From positions 1 through 64,000 of the forward strand of contig CAZWLL010000003.1 in NCBI GenBank assembly GCA_964634795.1: a DNA stretch of 64,000 nt, in the 5' to 3' direction. The DNA comes from UMGS1696 sp964634795. Lineage in GTDB: Bacteria; Bacillota; Clostridia; Oscillospirales; CAG-272. Of the stretch, positions 46,801 through 55,537 are shown one piece after another. The number at the start of each line of letters is the position of its first letter. Within the stretch, counting starts at the first letter, position 1. The notes beneath the pieces are model-generated. The model was not told where the DNA came from. It saw only the letters and a program-made list of their open reading frames with translations, and made no database searches. The position numbers and the translations under genes were made by a program.

Positions 46801-49015
46801 CCTCTGGGGCACTGACATCAAGGACGAAACAGGTCACATTTACCGCATTGACGCTACAACATTCGAGGAAAGCGAAGGAAGCGAATGCTCCACATCTTAC
46901 GCTATCCGCGATGTAGCTGACGCTGCAGCAGTTGACTTCACATTCACCGATGACGACAAGGTAGTTCACTCCGGTGTCGGCTTCGGTACTCCTCTCTACA
47001 TTTCCGCAAGCGATGGTCTCTATGAGCTCACCGATTACGAAGCAGGCTCACTCTCCGGCTGGAGAGCAAGCTCCAACTATCCGAACCTTGCAGGTATTGC
47101 GTATGTTTCGGATATGACTCTCGCACAAGTTAACGAACTGCTTACAACCCCGATTGATGAGGCTGACAGCAATGCTACCTGCCATCTCTACTATGTTCTC
47201 TCAACAGACGGTTATGTATTCCAGTACATTATTGTTCCGATTATGACAACAGACGATGACGATGATTCAGGTGAATTACTTGTAAGCGCATCTCTTGTTC
47301 GCGGTAAGATCGCTGAATTCGATTCCGAATTCGAGGATCCCAACGCACTTTCAACTGCATACGTTGAATTCGGCAGCGACAACTACGGTCTCCTTATCTC
47401 CGATGAAAACAGCGGTTCCGTTTACTACCTCAACCTTGCAGGCGAAGATGCTGTTATCGGTAAGATCGGCAACGTAGCTAACGCTACAAACCTCACAGCT
47501 CTCTACTCCGCAGCAGCTACAACCGCTTCCGACGATGCTGTTAAGTCAGTAATGGCTAACGCAGCCGCTAAGTACGAAGTTGAAGTTGTTGACGCAGAAA
47601 CAACATCCGTTGCTCCTGTTGAAGTATCCTTAATGAAGTCCGCAGACGCTAAGGCTGTTAATGCTGACTCCGCTGAAGCTGTTGAAGCTGCAGCAACCGT
47701 ATCTGTATCCGCTCCTGTTTCCGTATCCAAGGTTAACGGTTCTCTCAACGCAGCATCCGTTCAGTCCGTAAAGGATTCCGACGCTGACGCTGACGAACAT
47801 GTTCTCACCGTAAATATCAAGGAAGACGTAGCTGTTACAAACGGCAAGTATGTTGTTACTTACGATCCCGCTAAGGTTACACTCGTAAGCACAGTTTCCT
47901 CCGAAAAGGTTAAGGCATTCAATGTTGACGAAGAAAACGGCAAGATCGTATTTGCATTCGCTTCCGCAGACGCTGTTGAAGCAGGCAAGACTCTCGCAAC
48001 CGTAACATTCGAATACGGCGATTATGTTGAAACCGAAATCGACATCGACGTTGAAGAACGCAACGATGATACCGATGTTGACGAAGACACTGTTGTTATC
48101 TCCATCGAAGATGAAGTTGGCGAACATGATTGGGTTGAAACCGAACGTGTTGACGCTACTTGCACCGAAGACGGTTATGTAACATATGAGTGCTCCAAGT
48201 GCGGCGAAACAAAGACCGTAATTCTCAAGGCTCTCGGACACAACTTCGTTGTTAAGGAAGGCTATGCAGGACTTACAAGAACAACAATGGTATGCTCACG
48301 CTGCGGTCTCGAAATCGACGGCAACAATCCGCTTCCGGTAATCAATCCTATCACAAGACCTATCCTCAATCCTACAAAGCCCACAACACCCGTTGTTCAG
48401 CCTAAGGAAGATGATGACGATGAGGAACCTGTTGATGAGACTGAAGAACCTGTAGTAGAACCCGCTAAGGACGAACTCCCCTTCGTAGACGTAAGCACTG
48501 ATGATTGGTACTACACCGCTGTTGAGTATCTCTACAACGAAGGTATCATGAACGGTACAAGCGATACAGAGTTCTCACCCGATTACGAACTCAACAGAGC
48601 TACAATCGTTACAATCCTTTACAGACTCGAAGGCGAACCCGAAGTTGACACAGAGAATACCTTCTCCGACGTTGAACCCGGTGAATGGTACTCCGACGCT
48701 GTTGAATGGGCTGCTTCCGTTGGTATCGTAAAGGGTTACGAAGACGGTACATTCGCTCCCAAGAAGGCTGTTACACGTGAACAGCTCTCCGCTATCATCT
48801 ACAGATATGCTGAGTACAAGGGCATCACCATCTACGAAACAACAGTTGAACTCGGTGAAGAAGCAGTAGTTTCCGACTGGGCAAAGGCTGACGTTCAGTG
48901 GGCAGTTTCCGAAGGCCTCCTCGTTGACGGCGAAAACGTAAACGCTACTGAAAACGCAACCCGTGCAGAAGTTGCAGCTGCTATCTACACATTCCTTACA
49001 AAGACCGCTAAATAA
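40840..49015 (+). CDS. Giant S8-family surface protease with PA, dockerin-like, Ig-like, cohesin-like and SLH domains
   Basis: One gene split by a 10-N gap (44676-44685) that also changes the frame; about 2,720 residues are visible. The signal peptide (about 1-28) is followed by a propeptide. The subtilisin triad is Asp210 (VVDTGID), His305 (GEHGSHVEG) and Ser655 (SGTSMASPQ), with a PA-type insert at about 490-590. A dockerin-like pair (DCDGDTDTDDAQ, DVDGDGEITSYDA) lies at about 823-880. After the gap come a propeller-like region, two BIG2 Ig-like domains, a cohesin-like segment (YVVTYDPAKVTLVS ... FAFASA), two CxxC ribbons, an acidic Pro linker and three SLH repeats. It should be held on the cell wall by SLH and cleave external protein. 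Codon use (AAG, AAC, TCC) points to high expression. Long antisense frames are shadows. Confidence 0.88.
44676..44685. other. Scaffold gap (10 N) inside the S8 protease gene
   Basis: The reading frame before and after the gap differs by one base, so the true gap length is not 10 or some sequence is lost. No frameshift need be assumed. Confidence 0.95.
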
Positions 49016-49048
49016 TTTTAACCGAATTATCATAGCAAGGTTTAAGTA

Positions 49049-49092
49049 AAAAAGAACCGGAACAGAGTAAAATCTGGACCGGTTCTTTTTTT
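49049..49092. terminator. Terminator after the S8 protease (bidirectional)
   Basis: A 12-bp stem AAAAAGAACCGG/CCGGTTCTTTTT (49049-49060, 49079-49090) with T run. A-rich on the left, so it can also end the convergent hydrolase transcript. Confidence 0.88.
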
Positions 49093-49118
49093 GCGCTTAT
49101 ATGTCTATTTAAATATCG

Positions 49119-50039
49119 CTATTTGATAAAACTCAATATATCGCGTATGCACTCTTCTCTGCTTGTATCATTCAGTATCTCATGTCTGCAGCCAGGATAC
49201 AGCTTCATTTGTACATTACAGCCTCTTTTCTGCAGGCGACAATACACCTGTGTTACCCCCTTACCATAGTCACCCACGGGATCGTCTCCGCCCGAGAGCA
49301 GCAGTACAGGCAGTTTTGTATCAAAGGAATTGAACCATTTATCTGAATTGGTTTTGTGATTAAGCACAACCAAATCCTTCATTGCGGAAAGAGTGAACAT
49401 AAAGCTGCAGTACTTATCCGCACGATACCTCGCGCGAACATCGGCATCCTTTGATATCCATGAATTGTATTCTTTCTCCGGGAACTTCTTAATATAGCTT
49501 CCGAATACCATTTTATATATCAGCTTTGAACGGTGCTTGTCTCCGCAAAATAGCATCATTGCGTTGATGAGTGCTATACCGAATCCCGCGGCGGGATTTT
49601 TTCCGCCCGTTCCCATAATTATAAGCTTGTCGGGCAATACATACTTTTCCGCCGCGTATCTTACAATAAACGAGCCCATGCTGTGCCCCATAAGAAAGTA
49701 CGGCTTGTCCCCTCCGAAATCACGTCTGACCGCGTCACTGTATATTTTCACGTCCTCCGCAAGTCTTTCGTATCCTTCTCGGCGCGATATATAACCAAGC
49801 TCGTCATCGCTCACAGTTCGTCCATGGCCGAGATTGTCATATCCGAAGCATATAAACCCGTTCTCGGCTATCTCCCGCATAAACGCGTCATAACGCTCTA
49901 TATGCTCACACATGCCGTGAACCACATGCAGCATTCCTTTAATCTTCTGTCCCGGATTATCGGGAATATATACATGCCCTGCGAGTGTATGTATATTGTC
50001 GGATGATTTTACATTATATTCGGTTTTGATTACGCTCAT
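49119..50039 (-). CDS. Alpha/beta hydrolase, monoacylglycerol lipase/lysophospholipase type
   Basis: A 306-residue cytosolic hydrolase of the serine aminopeptidase S33/Hydrolase_4 group. It has the oxyanion HVVHGMCEHIERY, the nucleophile elbow GHSMGS, an acid in LLSGGDDPVGDYG and a late His in YPGCRHEILND. These features match monoacylglycerol lipase-like enzymes that split fatty esters. AAAGGATG lies ahead of the ATG at 50039. It is a single gene, divergent from the GxGYxYP lipoprotein and convergent with the S8 protease. Substrate not deducible. Confidence 0.85.
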   Translation of the reverse strand: MSVIKTEYNVKSSDNIHTLAGHVYIPDNPGQKIKGMLHVVHGMCEHIERYDAFMREIAENGFICFGYDNLGHGRTVSDDELGYISRREGYERLAEDVKIYSDAVRRDFGGDKPYFLMGHSMGSFIVRYAAEKYVLPDKLIIMGTGGKNPAAGFGIALINAMMLFCGDKHRSKLIYKMVFGSYIKKFPEKEYNSWISKDADVRARYRADKYCSFMFTLSAMKDLVVLNHKTNSDKWFNSFDTKLPVLLLSGGDDPVGDYGKGVTQVYCRLQKRGCNVQMKLYPGCRHEILNDTSREECIRDILSFIK

Positions 50040-50077
50040 TTTATTTTCATCCTTTCTTTGTATGATTTATTTTTATC

Positions 50078-50106
50078 TTGACATAACGGTATGTATGAAT
50101 TATACT
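50078..50106 (+). promoter_or_regulatory. Promoter of the GxGYxYP lipoprotein gene
   Basis: TTGACA (50078-50083), 17 bases, TATACT (50101-50106), about 35 bases before the ATG at 50142. Confidence 0.75.
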
Positions 50107-50141
50107 TATTTCAAGTATATATACACGGAGATATATTTAAT

Positions 50142-51907
50142 ATGACCAAAAATCGTAAATTAGTTTCTGTCATCGCATTAATTGCGGTGTTTACGTTATT
50201 CCTTTTCTCTTGTTCCGCCGATTCCGACACATCACCTCAATCTACTGAATCGGAAACGGAAACCGCAGCAACGGATGAAAGCATAAATCTGACATCCGAC
50301 GGAAACGCCGAATATGTCGTTGTACGCGGAGACAGCGCCGAGGACACGGAAATTGACGCGGCAGTATCACTGTACAAAGCTTTAAACGGTATGGAATACG
50401 GCTCGTTCACTATCACATCCGACTGGCTTGACGCGGACGCAGAAGACAGTGCCGCATCAATAAAAGAAATATTGGTCGGAAAAACTTCACGTGACGAAAG
50501 CATAAACGCGCTTTCAACCCTCGAGGAAAACAGCTATATTGTTGAGGTTATCGGAAACAAAATCGTAATTTTAGGCTATTCTTCTCTCGGAACTGCAAAA
50601 GCCGTAGAGGACATAATCAGCGGTAAAATCGATATTTTCGACAATACGGATACGTCATCCGAATTATCGGTTTCCAAGGATTATAAATATATCGGTACTT
50701 ACGACAATGTGCTCGCACACACGATAATCAATTATGCTTCATCAGTCGGTGCGGATATCGGAGGCTCGGAACAGGATTCAGTTCGTCTCACAACATGTCT
50801 TCAGGGACTTATTAACCGTGATTTCGATGAGACTGACATGCTCGTTCATCAAACGATGGACTCCAAGGATAAATTCTGGCTTAACTATATGACCGAAGAC
50901 GGCAATTACTTTGCCGACTATGAAATATACGACATATCCACCGCTGACGAATACCTGAGCTTCTTCCTGCCGTATATAAAGAAATACGGCATAGTAGCAT
51001 GGGACGCATGTGTTCCCTCCACAGCCAACGTAGCATCCACTATATGCGGTGTTGACTCCTACCTGCCTGTAATGTATTCCGAGGATTCAGACAGCCTGTA
51101 TCAAAGCTGTTAGGCTTAGGCGTTGAAGTAAAGATGTCTCTTGTCGGCAAGTTTACCGGAAGCGGAACTATTCCCGATACCGATATCGAATCCTCCGGAA
51201 GCGCAAAATGCGATGCTTATTTATGGGCACTCGAAAAATACATAGATAAATGCTCAACGGAGCTGTTAGGATACGCTCTTGACGAAGCTGGATGTATTCC
51301 CGGAACAACGACATATGAGGGTGCCGAATCTACAAGCGCTTTTTATAATCAAATATATAACCACGATTATTTCGTAATGAAAAAAGCGTTTTGTTTTGAT
51401 TTAACGAGCAATGCGGATGAAGCGCCGTTTGATGATCCCACACAGCCTATCGGAACGGATTACAACACGCTGTGCAAAATACTTCCAGCCGCATACGACA
51501 GAGCGAACGGTGAATTCACAACCATAGTCGGCTTCCCGCCGTGGTGGATGAAATACACACAATTCTTAAATCGCGGCAATATTGCCGAGGTATCGCTCGA
51601 GTGGCAGTTCGCACAGCTTGCATCAACATACAACTGCGCGCTTGAAGCCGACTGCGCTCATCCGTGCTGCATGACTAACGCGTCTCTTTATTGCTACTAT
51701 CCACTCAAGGACAGCTACGAAAACAATAAACCGACCGAATATCCCGAATNNNNNNNNNNNNNNNNNNNNNNNNNNNNNNNNNNNNNNNNNNNNNNNNNNN
51801 NNNNNNNNNNNNNNNNNNNNNNNNNNNNNNNNNNNNNNNNNNNNNNNNNAATGTTCGACCTTATAAAGCAATCCGGCTTAGGCGATGTTATTGAACCGAT
51901 TGAGTAA
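50142..51907 (+). pseudogene. GxGYxYP-type lipoprotein, frameshifted and gapped
   Basis: The first frame begins with a lipoprotein signal (hydrophobic core, LFSC, lipidated Cys24) and runs to a stop at 51113. Translation resumes meaningfully in another frame from about 51106 (KLLGLGVEVKMSLVG). One missing A in a short A run (CAAAGCTG instead of CAAAAGCTG) explains this. The joined protein shares LQGLINR and a YIDKCSTELLGYALDE segment with the 665-residue paralogue at 22426 (LQGIVNR, YWDKCSRRVFVSLSP). A 100-N gap then removes an unknown length, leaving only 18 C-terminal residues. The start is the ATG at 50142, with GGAG upstream; the frame is open 17 codons earlier, but that part lies over the promoter. 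It may be functional if the shift is a sequence error. Confidence 0.7.
51750..51849. other. Assembly gap (100 N) inside the GxGYxYP lipoprotein gene
   Basis: A 100-N placeholder. By comparison with the cytosolic paralogue, part of the catalytic region should lie here, so the true missing length is probably not 100. Confidence 0.95.
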
Positions 51908-51924
51908 TTAAGCTGAAGAAATAA

Positions 51925-51991
51925 TCCCAAGTCCGCTATGTTTCTCTGATGTTATAACCCCGGAGAAGCAATGCGGAACTTGGGAATTTTT
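51925..51991. terminator. Terminator between the GxGYxYP lipoprotein and trxA
   Basis: TCCCAAGT-CCGC pairs with GCGG-A-ACTTGGGA (51925-51936, 51973-51985, one bulge), with an inner TTTCTC/GAGAA pair and a following T run at 51987-51991. Confidence 0.7.
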
Positions 51992-51994
51992 CGT

Positions 51995-52309
51995 TTATTT
52001 GTTATCCAGGAATTCGAGAACCTCATCCTTCGGCATGAAGCCTACTGTTCTCTTCTTTTCGTTTCCGTTCTCAAGCAAAACAACAGTGGGAATCGACATG
52101 ATTCCGAACCTTTTCGCAAGCTCGATTTCATCGTCGACATTTACCTTGCAAAACCAAAAGTCATCTCTTTCCTCGGATATCTCGTCTATAATCGGAGAAA
52201 GCATTTTGCATGGACCGCACCACGGTGCCCAAAAATCGATAACCACCGGCTTTTCGCTTTTTTCGACTACCTTATCGAAAGCACCGCTTGTTAAATTATA
52301 TACTGCCAT
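51995..52309 (-). CDS. trxA: Thioredoxin
   Basis: A 104-residue classical thioredoxin that reduces protein disulfides in the cytosol. The active site WCGPC (Cys31, Cys34) follows VVIDFWAP. The cis-Pro loop is IMSIPTVVL and GFMPKDEV follows. Length is standard. AAAGGA lies about 10 bases before the ATG at 52309. Single gene, convergent with the lipoprotein gene and divergent from metNIQ. A TATAAT-like box is seen about 60 bases upstream without a clear -35. Confidence 0.95.
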   Translation of the reverse strand: MAVYNLTSGAFDKVVEKSEKPVVIDFWAPWCGPCKMLSPIIDEISEERDDFWFCKVNVDDEIELAKRFGIMSIPTVVLLENGNEKKRTVGFMPKDEVLEFLDNK

Positions 52310-52480
52310 ATTCTATCAATCCTTTCTTAATTATTAATATGTATCAGAGTCTACATTTTGATTATAGAACATAAAAGTGAATATTGGGTATCGTACATTC
52401 GAAAATACTGTTAATTCTGACGTACTGTGATATAAAGTGACAGCTTTACGGGAATGTATACGCTTGGTGAAAAACAACCG

Positions 52481-52518
52481 AATAATTTATAATGGTTTCC
52501 CGAATTTTATAAATTATT
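52481..52518. promoter_or_regulatory. Operator-like inverted repeat upstream of the metNIQ promoter
   Basis: A perfect 12-bp inverted repeat AATAATTTATAA/TTATAAATTATT (52481-52492, 52507-52518) with a 14-base centre, ending 14 bases before the -35 box. The rest of 52320-52480 is AT-rich with no feature I can name. Confidence 0.45.
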
Positions 52519-52532
52519 TTCGAATTTTAAGA

Positions 52533-52562
52533 TTGACATGCGATACACATATATGCTATAAT
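52533..52562 (+). promoter_or_regulatory. Promoter of the metNIQ leader transcript
   Basis: TTGACA (52533-52538), 18 bases, TATAAT (52557-52562). Transcription should begin near 52569, giving a leader of over 200 bases before metN. Confidence 0.8.
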
Positions 52563-52608
52563 ACAGCTACAGAAAAAAATTACCACAGATAATCTCAAGG
52601 AGTTTATT

Positions 52609-52659
52609 ATGTACAGCATCAAGAGAGCCGCAATTCGAATGTTCTCCGCCCGGACTTAA
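52609..52659 (+). CDS. 16-residue leader peptide (uORF) ahead of metNIQ
   Basis: ATG to TAA encodes MYSIKRAAIRMFSART, preceded by a strong AAGGAG 6 bases upstream. The peptide is basic with an internal Met. Its last codons (GCC CGG ACT) form the 5' arm of a hairpin competing with a downstream terminator, the arrangement of a translation-coupled attenuator. Eight bases after the stop, three tandem Cys codons (TGTTGTTGT) occur in another frame that has no start codon. I know no matching leader family. Confidence 0.55.
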   Translation: MYSIKRAAIRMFSART

Positions 52660-52759
52660 CATCGGGTGTTGTTGTCACATGTTTAAATTACTTGATTAAC
52701 AATAAATAATACTTGATGAATAGTCCGGTGTATGATTGAATTACCCCGGGCTGTTTTTT
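52648..52759 (+). promoter_or_regulatory. Candidate transcription attenuator of metNIQ
   Basis: The terminator hairpin pairs 52722-52728 (AGTCCGG) with 52746-52752 (CCGGGCT, one G-U), followed by T6 at 52754-52759. The alternative fold pairs the same 52722-52728 with CCGGACT at 52650-52656, inside the uORF end, a perfect 7-bp match. The two folds exclude each other. No SAM riboswitch or T-box consensus is seen. Confidence 0.55.
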
Positions 52760-52792
52760 ATGCTTACGAATATTTAATGATACGGTGAATAT

Positions 52793-53827
52793 ATGATTGA
52801 GTTGATAAATGTCACAAAAACCTTTCACACAGAGCATGATTCCGTTGAAGCTGTAAGCAATGTGTCACTTAAAATCGAAAAGGGTGATATATACGGAATC
52901 ATCGGACTGTCCGGTGCGGGTAAATCAACACTTGTACGATGCATGAATTTTCTTGAAATTCCGACTTCGGGTGAAGTAAGATTCAAAGGTGTCAATCTTG
53001 CATCCCTCTCCAAGAAGGAGCTCCTAAAGACAAGACGCTCGATTGCGATGATATTTCAGAATTTCAATTTGCTCGCACAGCGCACCGCTCTCGGAAATAT
53101 ATGCTACCCTATGGAAATATCCGGTATTCCACGCAAAAAAGCCGTCGAAAGAGCTAAGGAGCTGTTAAAAATAGTAGGACTTGAAGACAGGATGAACTCA
53201 TATCCCGCGCAGCTCTCAGGCGGTCAAAAGCAAAGAGTTGCCATAGCGCGTTCTCTCGCGACGAATCCGGAGGTTCTTCTTTGTGATGAAGCAACAAGCG
53301 CCCTCGACCCGAACACTACATCACAAATACTTGAGCTGCTGAAAAAGATTAATACCGAGCTCGGTGTTACCATAGTGGTAATCACGCATGAAATGAAGGT
53401 CGTTGAACGTATCTGCAACAAGGTTGCGGTGCTTGACCACGGAACAGTAGTCGAAAAGGGACTTGTTAAAGATATATTTATCGCCCCGAAATCCGCAATC
53501 GCGAAAGACCTTATTCTTCCGAAGGGAGCCGCGGCTCACTTGCCGCCGACAGGCGAGCTCGTACGAATTGTTTTCGACGGACAGAAATCAAACGAGCCTA
53601 TTATATCGAACTTATCTCTCGAATGCCGTACTTCGGTTAATATAATGGGTGCGGATACTAAGGATATCGGAGGCAAGGCATACGGCCAGATGCTTCTCAG
53701 ACTTCCGTCGGACAAGACATCTGTCGAGAGAATATTCGCATACCTTGACTCTCACGGTGTAAAATACGAAAAAATTTCAAATAACGATCTCGAAACCGAC
53801 AGTAAAGAAGGTGATACAAATGGTTGA
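52793..53827 (+). CDS. metN: Methionine ABC transporter ATP-binding protein MetN
   Basis: The 344-residue ATPase energises methionine import. Walker A GLSGAGKST, Q-loop MIFQNFNLL, signature LSGGQKQRV and Walker B VLLCDEATSALDP are present. The C-terminal ~90 residues form the NIL domain, where methionine binding inhibits transport. The start ATG at 52793 has GGTGA upstream. Its last 8 bases overlap metI. It lies after the attenuator leader, so expression probably depends on read-through. Confidence 0.95.
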   Translation: MIELINVTKTFHTEHDSVEAVSNVSLKIEKGDIYGIIGLSGAGKSTLVRCMNFLEIPTSGEVRFKGVNLASLSKKELLKTRRSIAMIFQNFNLLAQRTALGNICYPMEISGIPRKKAVERAKELLKIVGLEDRMNSYPAQLSGGQKQRVAIARSLATNPEVLLCDEATSALDPNTTSQILELLKKINTELGVTIVVITHEMKVVERICNKVAVLDHGTVVEKGLVKDIFIAPKSAIAKDLILPKGAAAHLPPTGELVRIVFDGQKSNEPIISNLSLECRTSVNIMGADTKDIGGKAYGQMLLRLPSDKTSVERIFAYLDSHGVKYEKISNNDLETDSKEGDTNG

Positions 53828-54509
53828 TTTTCTTGATAAGATTCTCGACAGCGGAATGACTGAGGTATACGCCGAGGCTATACTCTCGACGCTAACAATA
53901 ACACTTGTATCAACACTTATCGCGTATATTATCGGAATTCCCCTCGGAGTACTCCTGTATTGTACCTCAAAGGACAGTATTTTCCCGAACCATATAGTAA
54001 ACAGCACCGTCGGAGTAGTAGTCAACATCCTCCGTTCCATTCCGTTCATAATACTTCTTGTTATGACACAGCCTATTGCTAAAATACTCGTCGGTACTCA
54101 GATAGGCGACAGAGCGTTTGTATTCTACCTTGTAATCGCGGCTGCTCCGTTCGTTGCGAGAATGATTGAATCATCATTCCGTGAAGTAGACCGAGGCGTA
54201 ATAGAAGCCGCGCAAGCCATGGGTTCAAGCAATTGGCAGATAATAACAAAGGTACTTCTTCCCGAAGCTAAGCCTTCACTTATGGTCGGAGGAGCAATCG
54301 CCGTAACGACAATACTCGGATATACTCCCATGACCTATCTTATAGCGGGCGGAGGACTCGGTCAGCTTGCGATAAGATACGGCTTATACCGTTTCCAGCC
54401 TAAACACATGTATATTTCATCCTTGCTGCTCATAATAATTGTTCAGATTCTTCAGGAATGCCTTTCGTTCCTTGCGAAGAAATCCGACAAGCGTATCCGC
54501 GGCAAATGA
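53820..54509 (+). CDS. metI: Methionine ABC transporter permease MetI
   Basis: A 229-residue permease with five to six membrane segments and the coupling EAA motif EVDRGVIEAAQAMGSSNWQ. NILRSIPFIILLV is typical of MetI. I take the ATG at 53820 because GAAGGTG lies just upstream inside the end of metN; the frame is open three codons earlier. It forms the membrane channel for MetN and MetQ. Confidence 0.95.
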   Translation: MVDFLDKILDSGMTEVYAEAILSTLTITLVSTLIAYIIGIPLGVLLYCTSKDSIFPNHIVNSTVGVVVNILRSIPFIILLVMTQPIAKILVGTQIGDRAFVFYLVIAAAPFVARMIESSFREVDRGVIEAAQAMGSSNWQIITKVLLPEAKPSLMVGGAIAVTTILGYTPMTYLIAGGGLGQLAIRYGLYRFQPKHMYISSLLLIIIVQILQECLSFLAKKSDKRIRGK

Positions 54510-54552
54510 TATATAACTAAATAACAAAAATTATTTTTTAAGGAGAAAAACC

Positions 54553-55362
54553 ATGAAAAAGTTTCTTACAGCAGCCCTTGCAGCTCTTCTTGCCGCAGCA
54601 TCTCTTGTTTCCTGTTCTTCCACCGGTTCGAACGACAAAACCATAACAGTTGCCGCTTCCGCTACTCCGCATGCTGAAATTCTCGAACAGTGCAAGTCCA
54701 TTCTCGCAGACGAAGGATACACGCTTGAAATCAAAGTAATGGATGACTATGTTACTCCCAACAACGCTACCGAAAGCGGAGATGTTGACGCCAACTATTT
54801 CCAGCACCAGCCTTATCTTGATCAGTTCAATGAAGAAAACGGCACACACATCGTTACTGTTGCCAAGGTTCATTATGAGCCCTTCGGAATCTACGCAGGC
54901 ACATGTTCTTCTCTCGATTCACTCGCAGACGGTGCTGTAGTTGCAGTTCCCAATGATACAACAAACGAAGCAAGAGCTCTTCTTCTGCTCGCCGACAACG
55001 GTTTAATCGAGCTCAAGGAAGGCGCAGGCCTCACCGCTACAAAGCAGGACATCGTTTCCAACCCGAAGAACCTTGATATCCGTGAAATGGAAGCCGCTCT
55101 CGTTCCCACAGTTCTCAACGAAGTTGATATAGCTGTAATCAACGGCAACTATGCTATCGGCGCAGGACTTAAGGTTTCCGAAGCACTCGCAGCTGAAAAA
55201 TCAGAATCCACGGCAGCTCAGACATACGCAAACATCGTTGCCGTAAAGGAAGGCAACGAAAACTCCGAAAAGATTCAGGCGCTTGTTAAAGCTATCACTT
55301 CAGATACAGTAAAGGAATACATCAACTCCACATACGACGGTGCGGTTGTTCCGATTTTCTGA
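54553..55362 (+). CDS. metQ: Methionine-binding lipoprotein MetQ
   Basis: A 269-residue NlpA/MetQ substrate-binding lipoprotein. The signal peptide ends LVSC with lipidated Cys21. The mature part has VAASATPHAEILEQ, DYVTPNNATESGDVDANYFQHQPYLDQFN and a HYEPFGIY block, all typical of MetQ. It delivers L- or D-methionine to MetNI. GGAG precedes the ATG, 43 bases after metI. Codons are more AAG/AAC-rich than those of metN and metI, fitting higher synthesis of the binding protein. Confidence 0.95.
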   Translation: MKKFLTAALAALLAAASLVSCSSTGSNDKTITVAASATPHAEILEQCKSILADEGYTLEIKVMDDYVTPNNATESGDVDANYFQHQPYLDQFNEENGTHIVTVAKVHYEPFGIYAGTCSSLDSLADGAVVAVPNDTTNEARALLLLADNGLIELKEGAGLTATKQDIVSNPKNLDIREMEAALVPTVLNEVDIAVINGNYAIGAGLKVSEALAAEKSESTAAQTYANIVAVKEGNENSEKIQALVKAITSDTVKEYINSTYDGAVVPIF

Positions 55363-55397
55363 TACAGCTTTAAGTAATTTTGTTTAATTCAAATTAC

Positions 55398-55440
55398 AAT
55401 ATCCTCGCTCATTTACATGATGAGCGGGGATATTTTTCGT
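55398..55440 (+). terminator. Terminator of metNIQ
   Basis: A 14-bp stem ATATCCTCGCTCAT/ATGAGCGGGGATAT (one T-G pair) and a T run. Confidence 0.88.
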
Positions 55441-55472
55441 TTAAATGTAACTTTTCCGAAATGTTCATCCTA

Positions 55473-55501
55473 TTGCAAACCGTGCGTTATTATGCTATAA
55501 T
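55473..55501 (+). promoter_or_regulatory. Promoter of the lipoprotein-nucleoside hydrolase operon
   Basis: TTGCAA (55473-55478), 17 bases, TATAAT (55496-55501), about 36 bases before the ATG at 55538. Confidence 0.75.
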
Positions 55502-55537
55502 TGCTTATATAATTTATATTTAGGATTATTCATTATA

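Noticed and set aside
41983..46969. Long antisense frames (263 and 306 codons) opposite the S8 protease
   Set aside because: They result from the biased codon use of the sense gene, lack ribosome sites and have Cys/Val-rich low-quality composition.
51905..51925. ATTAAGCTGAAG after the lipoprotein gene as another copy of the dispersed repeat
   Set aside because: Only 12 bases match and the GGCGGTTG block and closing stem are missing; the stretch leads into an ordinary terminator.
52569..52792. SAM riboswitch or T-box ahead of metNIQ
   Set aside because: Neither the conserved SAM-I core nor a T-box sequence or specifier stem is visible.
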